The notes: a model not told the origin generated them from the letters alone. 64,000 nucleotides of DNA from Streptomyces sp. P9-A4 (GCF_036634195.1 NZ_JAZIFY010000001.1:6334501-6398500), one strand, 5' to 3'. Shown: positions 7,648 to 17,611, counted from the first letter of the stretch. Made by a program: numbers and translations.

Positions 7648-8739
7648 TCAGAGGAGGGTCAGCTGCTCGGGGACGGTCGAGGCGGCGGGCGTCTCCGGCG
7701 TCCCCGCCCGTGCCGGTCCCGGTCGCGATGTCGGCGCGTCTCCCGGTCCCGGCCCCGATGTCGATATGCGGCGCGCCGCGCCCCGGTCGGCCGGGCCGAT
7801 CCCGAACTCGGCGGCGAGTTCGTGCACCTGACGGGTGATCCGGCGCTGGTACCAGGTCGGCGCGTAGGCCCCGTCCGCGTACATCCGCTCGTACCGCCCC
7901 ACCAGCTCCGGGTGGTGACGGCGCAGCCACTGCATGAACCACTCGCGGGCGCCGGGCCGCAGGTGCAGGACGAGCGGGGTGACCGAACTCGCCCCGGACT
8001 CGGCGATGGCCCGGACCGTGTCGCGCAGCTGCTCGGGCCGGTCGCCGAGGAAGGGGACCACGGGCGCCATCAGGACCCCGCAGTCGATGCCGTGCTCGCC
8101 GAGCGTGCGGACGACATCGAGCCGGCGCTGCGGGGAGGGCGTGCCGGGCTCGATCGTCCGCCACAGCTCCTGGTCGGTGAAGCCGACCGAGACGGAGATG
8201 CCGACCTCGGTGACCCCGGCCGCCTGGGTGAGGAGGTCCAGGTCGCGCAGGATCAGCGTGCCCTTGGTGAGGATCGAGAACGGGTTGGCGTGGTCGCGCA
8301 GCGCCGCGAGGATGCCCGGCATCAGGCGGTACCGGCCCTCGGCCCGCTGGTAGCAGTCGACATTGGTGCCCATCGCCACGTGCGCGCCCTGCCAGCGGGC
8401 GGAGGCGAGCTGGCGGGCCAGCACCTCGGGTGCGTTGATCTTGACGACGATCTGGGAGTCGAAGCCGAGCCCGGTGTCGAGGTCGAGATAGCTGTGGGTC
8501 TTGCGGGCGAAGCAGTACACGCACGCGTGCGTGCACCCCCGGTAGGGGTTGACCGTCCATTCGAACGGCATCCGGGAGGCGCCCGGCACCCGGTTGAGGA
8601 TCGAGCGGGCCCGTACCTCGTGGAAGGTGATGCCCCGGAACTCTGGGGTGTCGAAGGTCCTGGTGGTGACCGCGTCCGTGCCGAACAGGGCGATGTCGGC
8701 GGGAGTGGCGGGGGTGTCGCCCAGATTGTCCCAGCGCAT
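7648..8739 (-). CDS. Radical SAM protein, Rv2578c type
   Basis: A radical SAM enzyme of 363 residues. The iron-sulfur motif CX3CX2C is at RGCTHACVYCFARKTH (about residues 66-82); the barrel follows with KINAPEVLARQL and ILTKGTLILRDLDLL. The overall pattern (DNLGDTP start, WTVNPYRGCTHACVYC) matches the spore-photoproduct-lyase-like group that includes mycobacterial Rv2578c; the substrate is not known. The C-terminal 60 residues are Pro/Gly-rich and variable. ATG at 8739 has GGAGG at 8745-8749. A LexA-type box lies 101 bases upstream, which points to induction by DNA damage. Confidence 0.93.
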   Translation of the reverse strand: MRWDNLGDTPATPADIALFGTDAVTTRTFDTPEFRGITFHEVRARSILNRVPGASRMPFEWTVNPYRGCTHACVYCFARKTHSYLDLDTGLGFDSQIVVKINAPEVLARQLASARWQGAHVAMGTNVDCYQRAEGRYRLMPGILAALRDHANPFSILTKGTLILRDLDLLTQAAGVTEVGISVSVGFTDQELWRTIEPGTPSPQRRLDVVRTLGEHGIDCGVLMAPVVPFLGDRPEQLRDTVRAIAESGASSVTPLVLHLRPGAREWFMQWLRRHHPELVGRYERMYADGAYAPTWYQRRITRQVHELAAEFGIGPADRGAARRISTSGPGPGDAPTSRPGPARAGTPETPAASTVPEQLTLL

Positions 8740-8839
8740 GGACGCCTCCTCGGTGGTTCTGCTGCGGGCCTGCTCCGGTCTGCTGCGGGTCGTCGCCGGG
8801 GTCCGCTCGGGCCCCGCTGTCGACCGTTCGGCCAGAATA

Positions 8840-8851
8840 GAACACTTGTTC
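8840..8851. promoter_or_regulatory. LexA (SOS) box
   Basis: GAACACTTGTTC fits the Gram-positive/actinobacterial SOS consensus GAAC-N4-GTTC exactly. It lies in the 202-base divergent region between the radical SAM gene and the SRPBCC gene, next to a minus-strand TATTCT (complement of 8834-8839) that could be the -10 box of the radical SAM gene. Confidence 0.75.
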
Positions 8852-8941
8852 CCTTGATCGCCGCAACCCCGATTTCGCGCCCCGGAGCCCACGTGGTTCG
8901 CTTGGCCCACACCCCTGAGGAACCACGAGCTGGAGGAAGTC

Positions 8942-9385
8942 ATGGCGCAGGTCGAGGCCACCACGGAACGGATCGTCGCGGCGGACGCGGAGACGGTGTT
9001 CGACGCGCTGGCGGACTACAGCGGCACGCGCGCGAAGCTGCTCCCCGAGCACTTCAGCGAGTACGAGGTGCGCGAGGGCGGCGACGGCGAGGGGACCCTC
9101 GTCCACTGGAAGCTCCAGGCCACGAGCAAGCGTGTCCGTGACTGCCTCCTGGAGGTCACCGAGCCCACCGACGGGCAGCTCGTCGAGAAGGACCGCAACT
9201 CCTCCATGGTCACCACCTGGGTCGTGACCCCCGCCGGCGAGGGCAAGTCCCGTGCCGTCGTCACCACCGTCTGGGACGGCGCGAGCGGCGTCGGCGGCTT
9301 CTTCGAGCGGACCTTCGCGCCCAAGGGTCTCGGCAGGATCTACGACGCCGTTCTCGCCAAGCTGGCGGACGAGGTCGAGAAGTAA
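8942..9385 (+). CDS. SRPBCC family protein
   Basis: A 147-residue START/Bet v1-like fold protein: a helix-grip barrel with a hydrophobic cavity, in the group often annotated polyketide cyclase/dehydrase-like. It reads [20 protein letters not shown] at the N-terminus, the central strands ending [20 protein letters not shown], and a long C-terminal helix [19 protein letters not shown]. No catalytic residues are apparent and a lipid or hydrophobic ligand is the family expectation. The ATG is preceded by GGAGGAAGT, a strong ribosome site. It diverges from the radical SAM gene. Confidence 0.85.
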   Translation: MAQVEATTERIVAADAETVFDALADYSGTRAKLLPEHFSEYEVREGGDGEGTLVHWKLQATSKRVRDCLLEVTEPTDGQLVEKDRNSSMVTTWVVTPAGEGKSRAVVTTVWDGASGVGGFFERTFAPKGLGRIYDAVLAKLADEVEK

Positions 9386-9434
9386 CGCCCGGAGCGTTCA
9401 CCGATTCGAGTGGATCGCCCGCACCCCCGTGACG

Positions 9435-9458
9435 GCGCCCCGGCGCATCGGGGGGCGC
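9435..9458 (+). terminator. Possible terminator after the SRPBCC gene
   Basis: GCGCCCC (9435-9441) pairs with GGGGCGC (9452-9458) around a 10-base loop, about 50 bases past the stop codon. No clear T run follows. Confidence 0.4.
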
Positions 9459-9623
9459 GGGCCCCCTCGTAAACGCGCTGATGAGCGACCCAAGTGCGCC
9501 GTAGCGTGGGGTCGTTCGGCCCCCCGGACGTCACCGGCCTCCCGTACCGCCCGACTTGCTCCCCCTTCGCGGCGAATGCGAAGAATGGCGCGGCGCAGAC
9601 GCCGTCACGAGGGGAGCAGGTAC

Positions 9624-12119
9624 GTGGGTGCGATCACGATGGTGAAGTCCGCCGAGGGTACGGCGGACACCGAGGGCGCGCAGCCGCCCGCCGCGGGCGG
9701 ACCGCCCGCCGAGCTCGCACCACCGCCGCCCGATCCCGGACCCGCCGCCCTCGACCCCCGCCGCGTCCGCCTCGTCTTCTGCGGTCTGATGCTCGCGCTG
9801 CTCCTCGCCGCGCTGGAGCAGATGATCGTCGCCACCGCCCTGCCGAAGATCGTCGGCGAACTCCAGGGCCTCGACCGGATGTCCTGGGCGATCACCGCCT
9901 ACCTGCTGACCTCCACCATCGGCCTCCCGGTCTACGGGAAGCTCGGCGACCTGCTCGGCCGCAAGGGCGTCTTCCTCTTCGCGATCGTCGTCTTCGTCAT
10001 CGGCTCCGCCCTCGCCGGCTGGTCCCGCAGCATGGACGAGCTCATCGCCTTCCGGGCGGTCCAGGGCCTCGGGGCCGGCGGCCTGATGATCGGCGTCCAG
10101 GCGATCATGGCCGACATCGTCCCCGCCCGGCAACGCGGCCGGTACATGGGCCTGATCGGCGCCGCCTTCGGCCTCGCCTCCGTCGCGGGCCCCCTGCTCG
10201 GCGGCTTCTTCACCGACCACGTCTCCTGGCGCTGGTGCTTCTACTTCAACGTGCCGTTCGGGCTCGTCACCCTCGCCGTCGTCGCCGTCGTCCTCAAGCT
10301 CCCCAAGCCCACGGCACGCGCGCGTTTCGACGTCCTCGGCGCCCTGCTCCTCGCCGCCGCCTCCACCTGCCTGGTGCTGCTGACCAGCTGGGGCGGCACC
10401 GAGTACGCCTGGGGCTCCCGGGTCGTCATCGCCCTCGCCTGCGGCGCCGCCGGAAGCACCCTGCTCTTCCTGGTCGTCGAGCACTTGGCGCCCGAACCCC
10501 TCATCCCGCTCCGGCTGTTCCGCGACCCGGTCTTCACCGTCACCGCCCTCGTCGGCGCCGTCATCGGCGTCGCGCTCTTCGGCGCCGCCAGCTACCTCCC
10601 CAGCTTCCTGCAGATGGTCGAGGGCGCCAGCGCCACCGAGTCCGGCCTCATGATGCTGCCGCTCATGGGCGGCATCGTCGTCTCCTCGGTCGTCTCCGGG
10701 CAGCTCATCAGCCGCACCGGCCGCTACAGGATCTACCCGGTGATCGGCGGGGCCGTCGCCGTCCTCGGCATGTGGCTGCTCTCCCGCATGGACACCGACA
10801 CCCCGCGCCTCCAGCACAGCCTCTGGCAGGCCGTCCTCGGCACCGGCATCGGACTCGTCATGCCGGTACTGATCCTCGCCGTGCAGAACTCCGTACGGCC
10901 CGGCGACCTCGGCACCGCCACCAGCGCCCACAACTACTTCCGCCAGATCGGCGGCAGCGTCGGCGCCGCCGTCTTCGGCACCCTCTTCGCCTCCCGGCTC
11001 GACGACGCCCTCGCCGACCGGCTCGCCGGCGTCCTCTCCGCCGGTACGGCCCTGCCGCCGGCCGAGTCGATCACCCCGCAGTCGGTGCACACCCTGCCGC
11101 CCGCCGTGCGCGACGCCTACATCCAGGCGTACGCCGACGCCATGCCGCGCATCTTCCTCTACCTCGTGCCGGTCCTCGCGGTCGGTCTCGTCCTCGCCTT
11201 CTTCCTCAAGGAGAAACCGCTGGTGTCCCACCACAGCCCCACCACCGAGGCCACCGAGGCCGACGACTTCGGCTCCACCCAGGCGGTCCCGCAGGCCCGC
11301 CACGCCGCCCCGCAGTACGTCGCTCCGCACCACACCGCACCCGCCGCCGCCCCGCCGCACTCCGGCATGCCCGTCTGCGGCACCGTCCAGCACCACGACG
11401 GCAGCCGCGTCCCCCGGGCCGCGCTCACCCTCATCGACGTCCAGGGCCGACAGGTCGGGCGAGGCGCCAGCGGCGAGGACGGCCGATACGCGCTGAGCGT
11501 CCCCGGCGGCGGCGCGTACGTCCTGATCGCGGCGGCCGGCGGACACCAGCCCCAGGCCGTCTCCGTGACCGTCGGAGACCGCCCGATCGAGCTCGACGTC
11601 GTCCTCGGCGGCGCCGGACGGCTCGCGGGCAGCGTCGTCACCGCCGACGGGACGCCCGTACGCGACGCGTCCGTCACCCTCACCGACGTACGCGGCGAGG
11701 TCGTCGCCTCCACCCGCAGCGGACGCGAGGGCGGCTACGAGATCACCGAACTGGTCGCGGGCGAGTACACGCTCGCCGCCAGCGCCCCCGCCTTCCGGCC
11801 CGCCGCGCTCCCGGTGAGCGTCCAGGCCGCCCGCGAGACCCGGCAGGACATCGAACTCGCCGGTGGCGCGGTCCTGCGCGGCACGGTGCGGGCCGGCGGC
11901 GGGCGCCCCGTCGAGGACGCCCGGGTCACCCTGCTCGACGCCGCCGGGAACGTCGTGGACACCCTCACCACCGGGGCCGACGGCACGTTCCGCTTCGTGG
12001 ACCTGTCCTCCGGCGAGTACACGGTGATCGCCGCCGGCTACCCGCCCGTCGCCACGGTCCTCCAGATGGCCGGCGGAGGCCGCACCGAGCGCGACCTCCA
12101 GCTCGGCCACCAGGACTGA
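9624..12119 (+). CDS. MFS transporter (DHA2 type) fused to three carboxypeptidase-regulatory-like domains
   Basis: A drug/proton antiporter type with 14 predicted membrane segments, starting near residue 50 ([19 protein letters not shown]) and ending near residue 525 ([12 protein letters not shown]). DHA2 motifs are clear: the segment [23 protein letters not shown] and [16 protein letters not shown] [16 protein letters not shown]. After a His/Pro-rich linker come three beta-sandwich repeats of about 80 residues each, recognised by GQV-type openings and the pattern V-x-D-A-x-V-T-L-x-D ... G-x-Y. A normal DHA2 transporter ends near residue 500, so the fusion adds about 300 residues. GTG at 9624 is favoured by GGGGAG at 9611-9616; an ATG at 9639 is the alternative. 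Convergent with the next gene, ten bases apart. Confidence 0.9.
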   Translation: MGAITMVKSAEGTADTEGAQPPAAGGPPAELAPPPPDPGPAALDPRRVRLVFCGLMLALLLAALEQMIVATALPKIVGELQGLDRMSWAITAYLLTSTIGLPVYGKLGDLLGRKGVFLFAIVVFVIGSALAGWSRSMDELIAFRAVQGLGAGGLMIGVQAIMADIVPARQRGRYMGLIGAAFGLASVAGPLLGGFFTDHVSWRWCFYFNVPFGLVTLAVVAVVLKLPKPTARARFDVLGALLLAAASTCLVLLTSWGGTEYAWGSRVVIALACGAAGSTLLFLVVEHLAPEPLIPLRLFRDPVFTVTALVGAVIGVALFGAASYLPSFLQMVEGASATESGLMMLPLMGGIVVSSVVSGQLISRTGRYRIYPVIGGAVAVLGMWLLSRMDTDTPRLQHSLWQAVLGTGIGLVMPVLILAVQNSVRPGDLGTATSAHNYFRQIGGSVGAAVFGTLFASRLDDALADRLAGVLSAGTALPPAESITPQSVHTLPPAVRDAYIQAYADAMPRIFLYLVPVLAVGLVLAFFLKEKPLVSHHSPTTEATEADDFGSTQAVPQARHAAPQYVAPHHTAPAAAPPHSGMPVCGTVQHHDGSRVPRAALTLIDVQGRQVGRGASGEDGRYALSVPGGGAYVLIAAAGGHQPQAVSVTVGDRPIELDVVLGGAGRLAGSVVTADGTPVRDASVTLTDVRGEVVASTRSGREGGYEITELVAGEYTLAASAPAFRPAALPVSVQAARETRQDIELAGGAVLRGTVRAGGGRPVEDARVTLLDAAGNVVDTLTTGADGTFRFVDLSSGEYTVIAAGYPPVATVLQMAGGGRTERDLQLGHQD

Positions 12120-12129
12120 GCGGCCGTTC

Positions 12130-13356
12130 TCAGGAGGTGGTCGACGCCTTGCGCAGCGCGCTGATGCAGGTGCCGATCGCCTCCTGGAGGGCTTCGAGGC
12201 GCTGGAGCATGTCCGCCTCGTAGATGTCCTCCTCCATGACCTCGTCGAGCGTCAGTTCCTCGAAGACCTTCGTCGCCTTCTGCAGGCTGTTGTAGAACTT
12301 CGTCCGCCGCTCCTGGACGCGCAGTTCCGGATCCTCCTCCACCGCCTTGGCGACCAGACCCTTCACGGTGTCGTACGCCTCACCGGCCCATTCGCCCGCC
12401 TCCTCGGAGTCGTCGAGCTCGTCGAGGAGCGAGAGGTGCCGCTCGGCCTCGGCCCGCAGCTCGGCCGGCGCCTCCACGGTCTGCCCGGCGGGGGTCTTGA
12501 TCTGGCCGTTCTCGACGATCTGGCGTACGTACCCGATGCGGTCGGCGGCCTTCGCCTCGCTCGCCACCGCCTTCTTCAGGTCGTCCGTCCGCGCGAAGGC
12601 GCGGGCCATCTCGGTCTGGAGCGCCGGGTCCTCCTTCATCCGGTCGAGCAGCGCGCCGCGCGCCGCCTCCGCCGTCCCCGGGTCCGCGAGGATCGCGGCC
12701 CGCAGCGCCGTCGGGTTCTCGGCGACCTCCAGTGCCTTCGTCGGCCGGATGCCCTCCGCCTCGGCCGCCGCCGTGATGGCCTGGCCGCGCACCGACGAGG
12801 CGCTGTTGCGGGAGGTGTAGTACGACAGCCAGACGTCCGCGTCGGGCAGCTCGATGTCCTCGCCGGGGACGAGCACCTCGAACTGCGGGACCAGACCGTC
12901 GTCGGCCGCCATGTCCCAGGCCTTGTAATGGCGCATGACCCGCTCCGGCGAGCAGCCCGCGATCCCGGCGAAGGCCTTCGCGGAGATCTTCGTCCGGGCC
13001 GTCCCCTCGGCGGCCTGGCCGCCGGGCCGGACGCTCCGGGCCACCTTGAGCGCGAAGGCCCAGCCGCCGGTACGCGCGTACACGCCGAAGTCCTGGGCGT
13101 CACGGACGACGACGGGATCGAGGTCGGCGGCGGGGACGGACTCGTCGCCGGACTCGTCGGTGGAGTCGGCGGGCTCATCGGCGGAGTCGTCCGCGGCTTC
13201 GGCCGCCTCGGTGGCCTGCGCGGCCTGCGCGGTCCCGGTGGTCTCCACGGCCCCGTCGGCCTGCGGCCCGGGCTGCTGGACCCAGAACTCCTCCGACGTG
13301 TCGGCGGGCGCGGGGACGGCGGGGGAGGTGTCGGACGGGTCGAGGGCGATGGTCAC
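12130..13356 (-). CDS. Conserved hypothetical protein, possible HTH and coiled coil
   Basis: I do not recognise this 408-residue protein. Residues 1-85 are acidic, Ala/Glu/Asp-rich and disordered-looking. Residues about 85-170 are compact and contain ISAKAFAGIAGCSPERVMRHY, which could be a helix-turn-helix. From about 200 on it is mainly charged helix, including ALLDRMKEDPALQTEMARAF and a C-terminal stretch with AEAERHLSLLDELDDSE, consistent with coiled coil. There is no signal peptide and no membrane segment. The start is GTG at 13356, 8 bases after GGAG. The clean reading frame and codon use support a real gene. A DNA-associated role is only a guess. Confidence 0.75.
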   Translation of the reverse strand: MTIALDPSDTSPAVPAPADTSEEFWVQQPGPQADGAVETTGTAQAAQATEAAEAADDSADEPADSTDESGDESVPAADLDPVVVRDAQDFGVYARTGGWAFALKVARSVRPGGQAAEGTARTKISAKAFAGIAGCSPERVMRHYKAWDMAADDGLVPQFEVLVPGEDIELPDADVWLSYYTSRNSASSVRGQAITAAAEAEGIRPTKALEVAENPTALRAAILADPGTAEAARGALLDRMKEDPALQTEMARAFARTDDLKKAVASEAKAADRIGYVRQIVENGQIKTPAGQTVEAPAELRAEAERHLSLLDELDDSEEAGEWAGEAYDTVKGLVAKAVEEDPELRVQERRTKFYNSLQKATKVFEELTLDEVMEEDIYEADMLQRLEALQEAIGTCISALRKASTTS

Positions 13357-13496
13357 CGAGAGCACTCCGGAAGGTCGGGTACGAGAACTGCGGCCGACAG
13401 CCTATACGCACCCCTTGGCGATGTTTCGTCCGATTCCGTGTACCGGAGCGGGGAAAAGCGCTGGCGTGGTGGGCGGCCGGCCGAGAGGATGCTGCC

Positions 13497-13532
13497 ATGA
13501 ACTCCGGAATCGAGTACCACCCCGCGCGATGA
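13497..13532 (+). CDS. Possible 11-residue leader ORF
   Basis: ATG at 13497 opens a frame MNSGIEYHPAR followed by TGA at 13530-13532. A GAGAGG ribosome-like site is at 13483-13488. Its stop overlaps the ATG of the next gene (ATGA), the arrangement used for translational coupling. It may be a leader peptide or a chance frame. Confidence 0.35.
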   Translation: MNSGIEYHPAR

Positions 13533-15332
13533 GCGCCCCGTACGAGCGCCCGACGCTCGCACCCTCCCTGTACGCCTACGCCAAGGGGCTGCGCGACAGC
13601 GACCCCGACGGGCCGCCGCCCCGGGGCGGCCACCCCGTCCCCGACGGCGCGCGGCCCCGCCGACGGGCTCCCGGCCTCCAGTACCGCGAGGCCTGCGCCG
13701 CCGTCACCGGAACCCTGGTCCCGCTCCTCGGAGCGCTCGACGTCCTCGACCTCGCCCACGCCGCCGCCGACGCGGAATCCGTGCTGGCCTCGACGGGCGT
13801 CGTCCGCGAGCGGACCGTCTTCGCCGCGGCGGCGGCCATCGAACCGCCCGAGGATCCCGCCGACCGCGCCCTCGCCCGGTCCTTCGCCCGGCACCTCGTC
13901 CGGAGCGGAACGACCGTCCAGGGCGTGTCCGCCGGGCTGGGGCTCCTGAGCCGGCTCGCGGAACCCGAGGACGTGCCGTACCTGCGTGTCCTCGGCCTGC
14001 TCGACGGACTCGTCCACCCCGTCGACGCCGCCCTCGCCCCCCTGGACCGGGGAGCCGCCGCCCTGGTGTGGCTGATCCACCGGACCCGCGGCGACGAACT
14101 GCGCGCGCTCGTCGACACCCTGGCCGCCGGGGACCGGGCGGCCGTGCCCGACCGGCTCCTGAGTCTCCCCACGGACGGGCGGGGACCGGGGCCCGAGGTC
14201 GCCCGGCGGGTCGCCGAGGCCGTCGGCCTCGCAGGGCTCCTCCGGACGGCACCGGACCACCCCGAGATCCTCGCGCGGGCCGTGTGGCTCCTCGGCCGGA
14301 TGACCAGCAGCCGGGACTACCGGGCCGAGATCCTGCGGTACGGAGAAGCCGTCGACCTGTACGAGACGGTGACCGCCCGCGCCCACCTGCTGCCCCGCGA
14401 CGTGGACCACCGGGCCCGGCTGCTCACCCTCGCCCTCGATCTGCACAGCGGCGCCTCCCACCTCCTTCCCTGGCCGCCCGGCCGACGCGAGGCCCTCCAC
14501 CGCACCCTCCTGGACACGGCGGCGTGGCCGGGGCAGGCTCCCGGCCGGCCGGGACGAACAGCAGCGCGCCGACTGGATCCGCCGTACGGCACGCGGGCTG
14601 CGCGCCGTCCCGCAGGACCCGCCCCGGTTCCGGATCGAGGTGGCCGTCGCCGACCCCGGCGATCCGGATGTTGTCGAGACCCGCTTCCTGATCGACGGGC
14701 GCCCCCTCGTGCCGGAGGCCTTCGGCCCGGGGCCGGGGGAGTCCCCCGAGCGGCTCCTCGACAGCGGCGCGCTGCGGGCAGGGCCCGAACCCCGGGAGGT
14801 ACGGCTCGCCGAGGCGTACTGCACCGAGGGCTGCTGCGGCGCGCTGTACGTGACCGTGCGCCGGGAGGGCGGGCACGTCGTGTGGAGCGACTGGCGGCGG
14901 CCGGGCGGACCGGACGGGCGGCCGGACCTCCCCGCTTACCGCTTCGACGCCGCCGCGTACGACGCCGAGGTCGCGCGCGCCGAGCAGGACCACGGCTGGA
15001 CCTGGCCTGCCCGGCGCACCTCCCGGCTGATCACCGCCGGGCTCCGCGACCGACCGGACCTCCTCACCCGCTGGGGCCTCCGGCAGGGCTGGATCAGCAC
15101 CGACTTCCGGGAACGGGACACCACCGTGGTCACCTTCACCGGGCCGCCGCTCGGGGCCCCGGGCCTGGAGACGGCGCGGGGCGAGCCCGGCCGGAACGCG
15201 GCTCGGGGCGAGCCCCAGCAGTTCCTCTGGCGCCTCCCGGACGACGGAAGACCGCCCGAGGAGCAGGCGGCGGCCGTCCTGCGGCGGCTGGCGAAAGGGG
15301 ACCCCCGGACGTATCCGGAACTGGCCGGGTGA
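13529..15332 (+). pseudogene. Conserved hypothetical protein interrupted by a frameshift
   Basis: The first frame begins ATG 13529 (SAPYERPTLAPSLYAYAKGL) and reads a helical protein to about LDTAAWPGQ. Near 14536-14557 the coding signal moves to the next frame, which reads DEQQRADWIRRTARGLRAVP and continues to the stop at 15332 through a conserved-looking Cys cluster, AEAYCTEGCCGALYVTVRRE. Removing one C or G from the run ccggccggccggga (14541-14554) joins the two halves into one 600-residue protein, and the total length (1804) is then a multiple of three. It may be a true mutation, a sequencing error, or less likely two genes. The function is unknown. The four-peptidase operon follows after 96 bases. 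Confidence 0.72.
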
Positions 15333-15379
15333 CCCGTACCGCCGACCCGGTGACCGTCATTGGTCCACTCCAACGGTGG

Positions 15380-15388
15380 TTATCCACA
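15380..15388 (+). promoter_or_regulatory. Single DnaA-box sequence
   Basis: TTATCCACA, a perfect match to the enterobacterial R1 DnaA box, 41 bases before the M55 peptidase start. It stands alone, so it is not an origin; it could be chance or a DnaA-titration/regulatory site. Confidence 0.25.
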
Positions 15389-15428
15389 GGGGTGGTGGGG
15401 GCGCCGGGCGGCGCGTACGGTGCCAGAC

Positions 15429-16262
15429 ATGAAGATCCTCATCAGCGCCGACATGGAGGGCGCGACCGGTGTGACCTGGCCCGCCGACGTGCTGCCCGGC
15501 ACCCCCCAGTGGGAGCGGTGCCGCGCGATGTTCACCTCCGACGTGAACGCCGCCGTGCTCGGCTTCTTCGACGGCGGTGCCGACGAGGTCCTCATCAACG
15601 AAGCGCACTGGTCCATGCGGAACCTGCTCCTGGAGCGGCTCGACGACCGGGCCGAGATGCTCACCGGACGGCACAAGTCGCTCTCCATGGTCGAGGGCGT
15701 CCAGCACGGGGACGTCGACGGCATCGCGTTCGTCGGCTACCACACCGGCGCCGGAGCCGAGGGCGTCCTCGCGCACACCTATCTCGCCAACTCCATCACC
15801 GGCGTCTGGCTCAACGGCGAGCGCGCGAGCGAGGGCCTGCTCAACGCCCACGTGGTCGCGGAGTACGGGGTCCCCGTCGTCCTCGTCACCGGGGACGACC
15901 TCACCTGCGACGACGCCCTCGGATACGCCCCCGGGGCACCCAAGGTCGCTGTCAAGGACTACGTCTCGCGGTACGCGGCGGTGTGCCGCACCCCGGCCAG
16001 AACCGCCGCCGACATCCGGGAGGCCGCCAAGGCCGGCGCGGCGCTCGCAGTGCGCCACGAACCGGTCAGGGGCGGGCCCTTCACCGTGGAGCTGGAGTTC
16101 GACGCCGAGCACCTGGGCGCCGCCGCCACGGTGGTTCCCGGCGTGGCGCGGAGCGGCGAGCGGCGCGTCTCGTACACGAGCGGGACGATGTACGAGGCAA
16201 TTCGTACGTTCAAGGCGGTCACGACCATCGTCTCGGCCGCGGTGGAGGAACAGTATGGCTGA
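15429..16262 (+). CDS. M55 family D-aminopeptidase (DppA-like)
   Basis: A cytoplasmic zinc peptidase that removes D-amino acids, typically D-Ala from D-Ala-D-Ala or D-Ala-Gly-Gly. At 277 residues it is the family length. The N-terminal metal motif SADMEG supplies Asp8 and Glu10; His60 (NEAHWSM), His105 (GYHTGAGAEG) and His116 line up with the two zinc ligands and the catalytic His of Bacillus subtilis DppA (60, 104, 115). First gene of a tight four-gene set; its stop overlaps the start of the M20 gene by eight bases, so the two are translationally coupled. It suggests use of peptides from peptidoglycan. Confidence 0.94.
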   Translation: MKILISADMEGATGVTWPADVLPGTPQWERCRAMFTSDVNAAVLGFFDGGADEVLINEAHWSMRNLLLERLDDRAEMLTGRHKSLSMVEGVQHGDVDGIAFVGYHTGAGAEGVLAHTYLANSITGVWLNGERASEGLLNAHVVAEYGVPVVLVTGDDLTCDDALGYAPGAPKVAVKDYVSRYAAVCRTPARTAADIREAAKAGAALAVRHEPVRGGPFTVELEFDAEHLGAAATVVPGVARSGERRVSYTSGTMYEAIRTFKAVTTIVSAAVEEQYG

Positions 16263-17589
16263 GGAGGTCCGGGTACCGGACACGACGGCGCTCGACGAGG
16301 TGGTCACCTTCACCTCCGAGCTCATCCGCATCGACACCACCAACCGGGGCGGCGGCGACTGCCGCGAGCGGCCCGCCGCCGAGTACGTCGCCGAGCGGCT
16401 GGCCGCCGCCGGCATCGAACCCACCCTGCTGGAGCGGACCCCCGGCCGCACCAACGTGGTGGCGCGCATTCCCGGCACCGACCCCACGGCCGACGCCCTC
16501 CTCGTCCACGGGCATCTCGACGTGGTGCCCGCCGACCCTGCGGAGTGGACCGTCCACCCCTTCTCCGGGGAGGTCCGCGACGGGCTCGTGTGGGGGCGCG
16601 GGGCCGTCGACATGAAGAACATGGACGCGATGGTCCTGGCCGTCGCCCGCTCCTGGGCCCGGCAGGGCGTCCGGCCGCGCCGCGACATCGTCCTCGCCTA
16701 CACCGCAGACGAGGAGGCCAGCGCCGACGACGGCTCCGGTTTCCTCGCCGACCGGCACGCCGCGCTCTTCGAGGGCTGCACCGAGGGCATCAGCGAGTCC
16801 GGGGCGTTCAGCTTCCACCCGCAGCCCGGCACCACCCTCTACCCGATCGCGGCCGGGGAGCGGGGCACCGCCTGGCTCAAGCTGACCGCCCACGGCCGGG
16901 CCGGCCACGGCTCCAAGGTGAACACGGCCAACGCCGTGACCCGTCTCGCCGACGCCGTCGCCCGGATCGGCGCGCACACCTGGCCGGTGCGCCTCACCGC
17001 CACCGTCCGCGCGGCCCTCACCGAACTCGCCGCGCTGTACGGGATCGACATCGACACCGAAGCCCCCGACCTCGACGTCGACCTCCTCCTCGACAAGCTC
17101 GGACCCGCCGCCGCGCTCGTGGCGCCGACCGTCCGCAACAGCACCAATCCGACGATGCTGGAAGCCGGATACAAGGTCAACGTCATCCCCGGCCAGGCCG
17201 TCGCGTACATCGACGGACGGACCCTGCCGGGCACCGAGGACGAGTTCGCCGCGACCATGGACCGGCTCACCGGACCCGACGTGCACTGGGAGTTCCACCA
17301 CCGCGAGGTGGCCCTCGAAGCGCCCGTCGACTCGCCCACCTTCGCGAAGCTGCGGGCCGCCGTCGAGCGCTTCGACCCGGCCGGACGCGTGGTGCCCTTC
17401 ACCATGTCCGGCGGCACCGACGCCAAGCAGTTCTCCCGCCTCGGCATCACCGGCTACGGCTTCTCGCCGCTCCGGCTGCCCCCGGGCCTCGACTACGCGG
17501 CGCTGTTCCACGGCGTCGACGAACGGATCCCGGTGGACGCCCTGCACTTCGGCGTCCGGGTGCTCGACCACTATCTGAAGACCGCGTAG
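16255..17589 (+). CDS. M20/M25/M40 family metallopeptidase
   Basis: A di-zinc exopeptidase or amidohydrolase, 444 residues. The metal-binding signature HGHLDVVP is at residues 85-92, GRGAVDMK with the bridging Asp at about 119, and the catalytic Glu-Glu in ADEEAS at 153-154. The lid/dimerisation domain lies around residues 190-330 (GRAGHGSKVNTANAVTRLA) and the last zinc ligand in FHGVDERIP. Family members cleave dipeptides, N-acyl amino acids or succinyl-diaminopimelate; the exact substrate cannot be told. Overlap with the M55 gene and 22-base spacing to the S9 gene place it in one operon. Confidence 0.92.
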   Translation: MAEEVRVPDTTALDEVVTFTSELIRIDTTNRGGGDCRERPAAEYVAERLAAAGIEPTLLERTPGRTNVVARIPGTDPTADALLVHGHLDVVPADPAEWTVHPFSGEVRDGLVWGRGAVDMKNMDAMVLAVARSWARQGVRPRRDIVLAYTADEEASADDGSGFLADRHAALFEGCTEGISESGAFSFHPQPGTTLYPIAAGERGTAWLKLTAHGRAGHGSKVNTANAVTRLADAVARIGAHTWPVRLTATVRAALTELAALYGIDIDTEAPDLDVDLLLDKLGPAAALVAPTVRNSTNPTMLEAGYKVNVIPGQAVAYIDGRTLPGTEDEFAATMDRLTGPDVHWEFHHREVALEAPVDSPTFAKLRAAVERFDPAGRVVPFTMSGGTDAKQFSRLGITGYGFSPLRLPPGLDYAALFHGVDERIPVDALHFGVRVLDHYLKTA

Positions 17590-17611
17590 GACCGTGACAG
17601 GGGGAGTTGGG

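Noticed and set aside
9531..12110. 859-codon minus-strand frame opposite the MFS gene
   Set aside because: Composed almost only of Gly, Ala, Glu, Asp and Val; a shadow of the transporter.
15380..15388. DnaA box as evidence for a replication origin
   Set aside because: Only one box, with no cluster, AT-rich region or dnaA/dnaN genes nearby.
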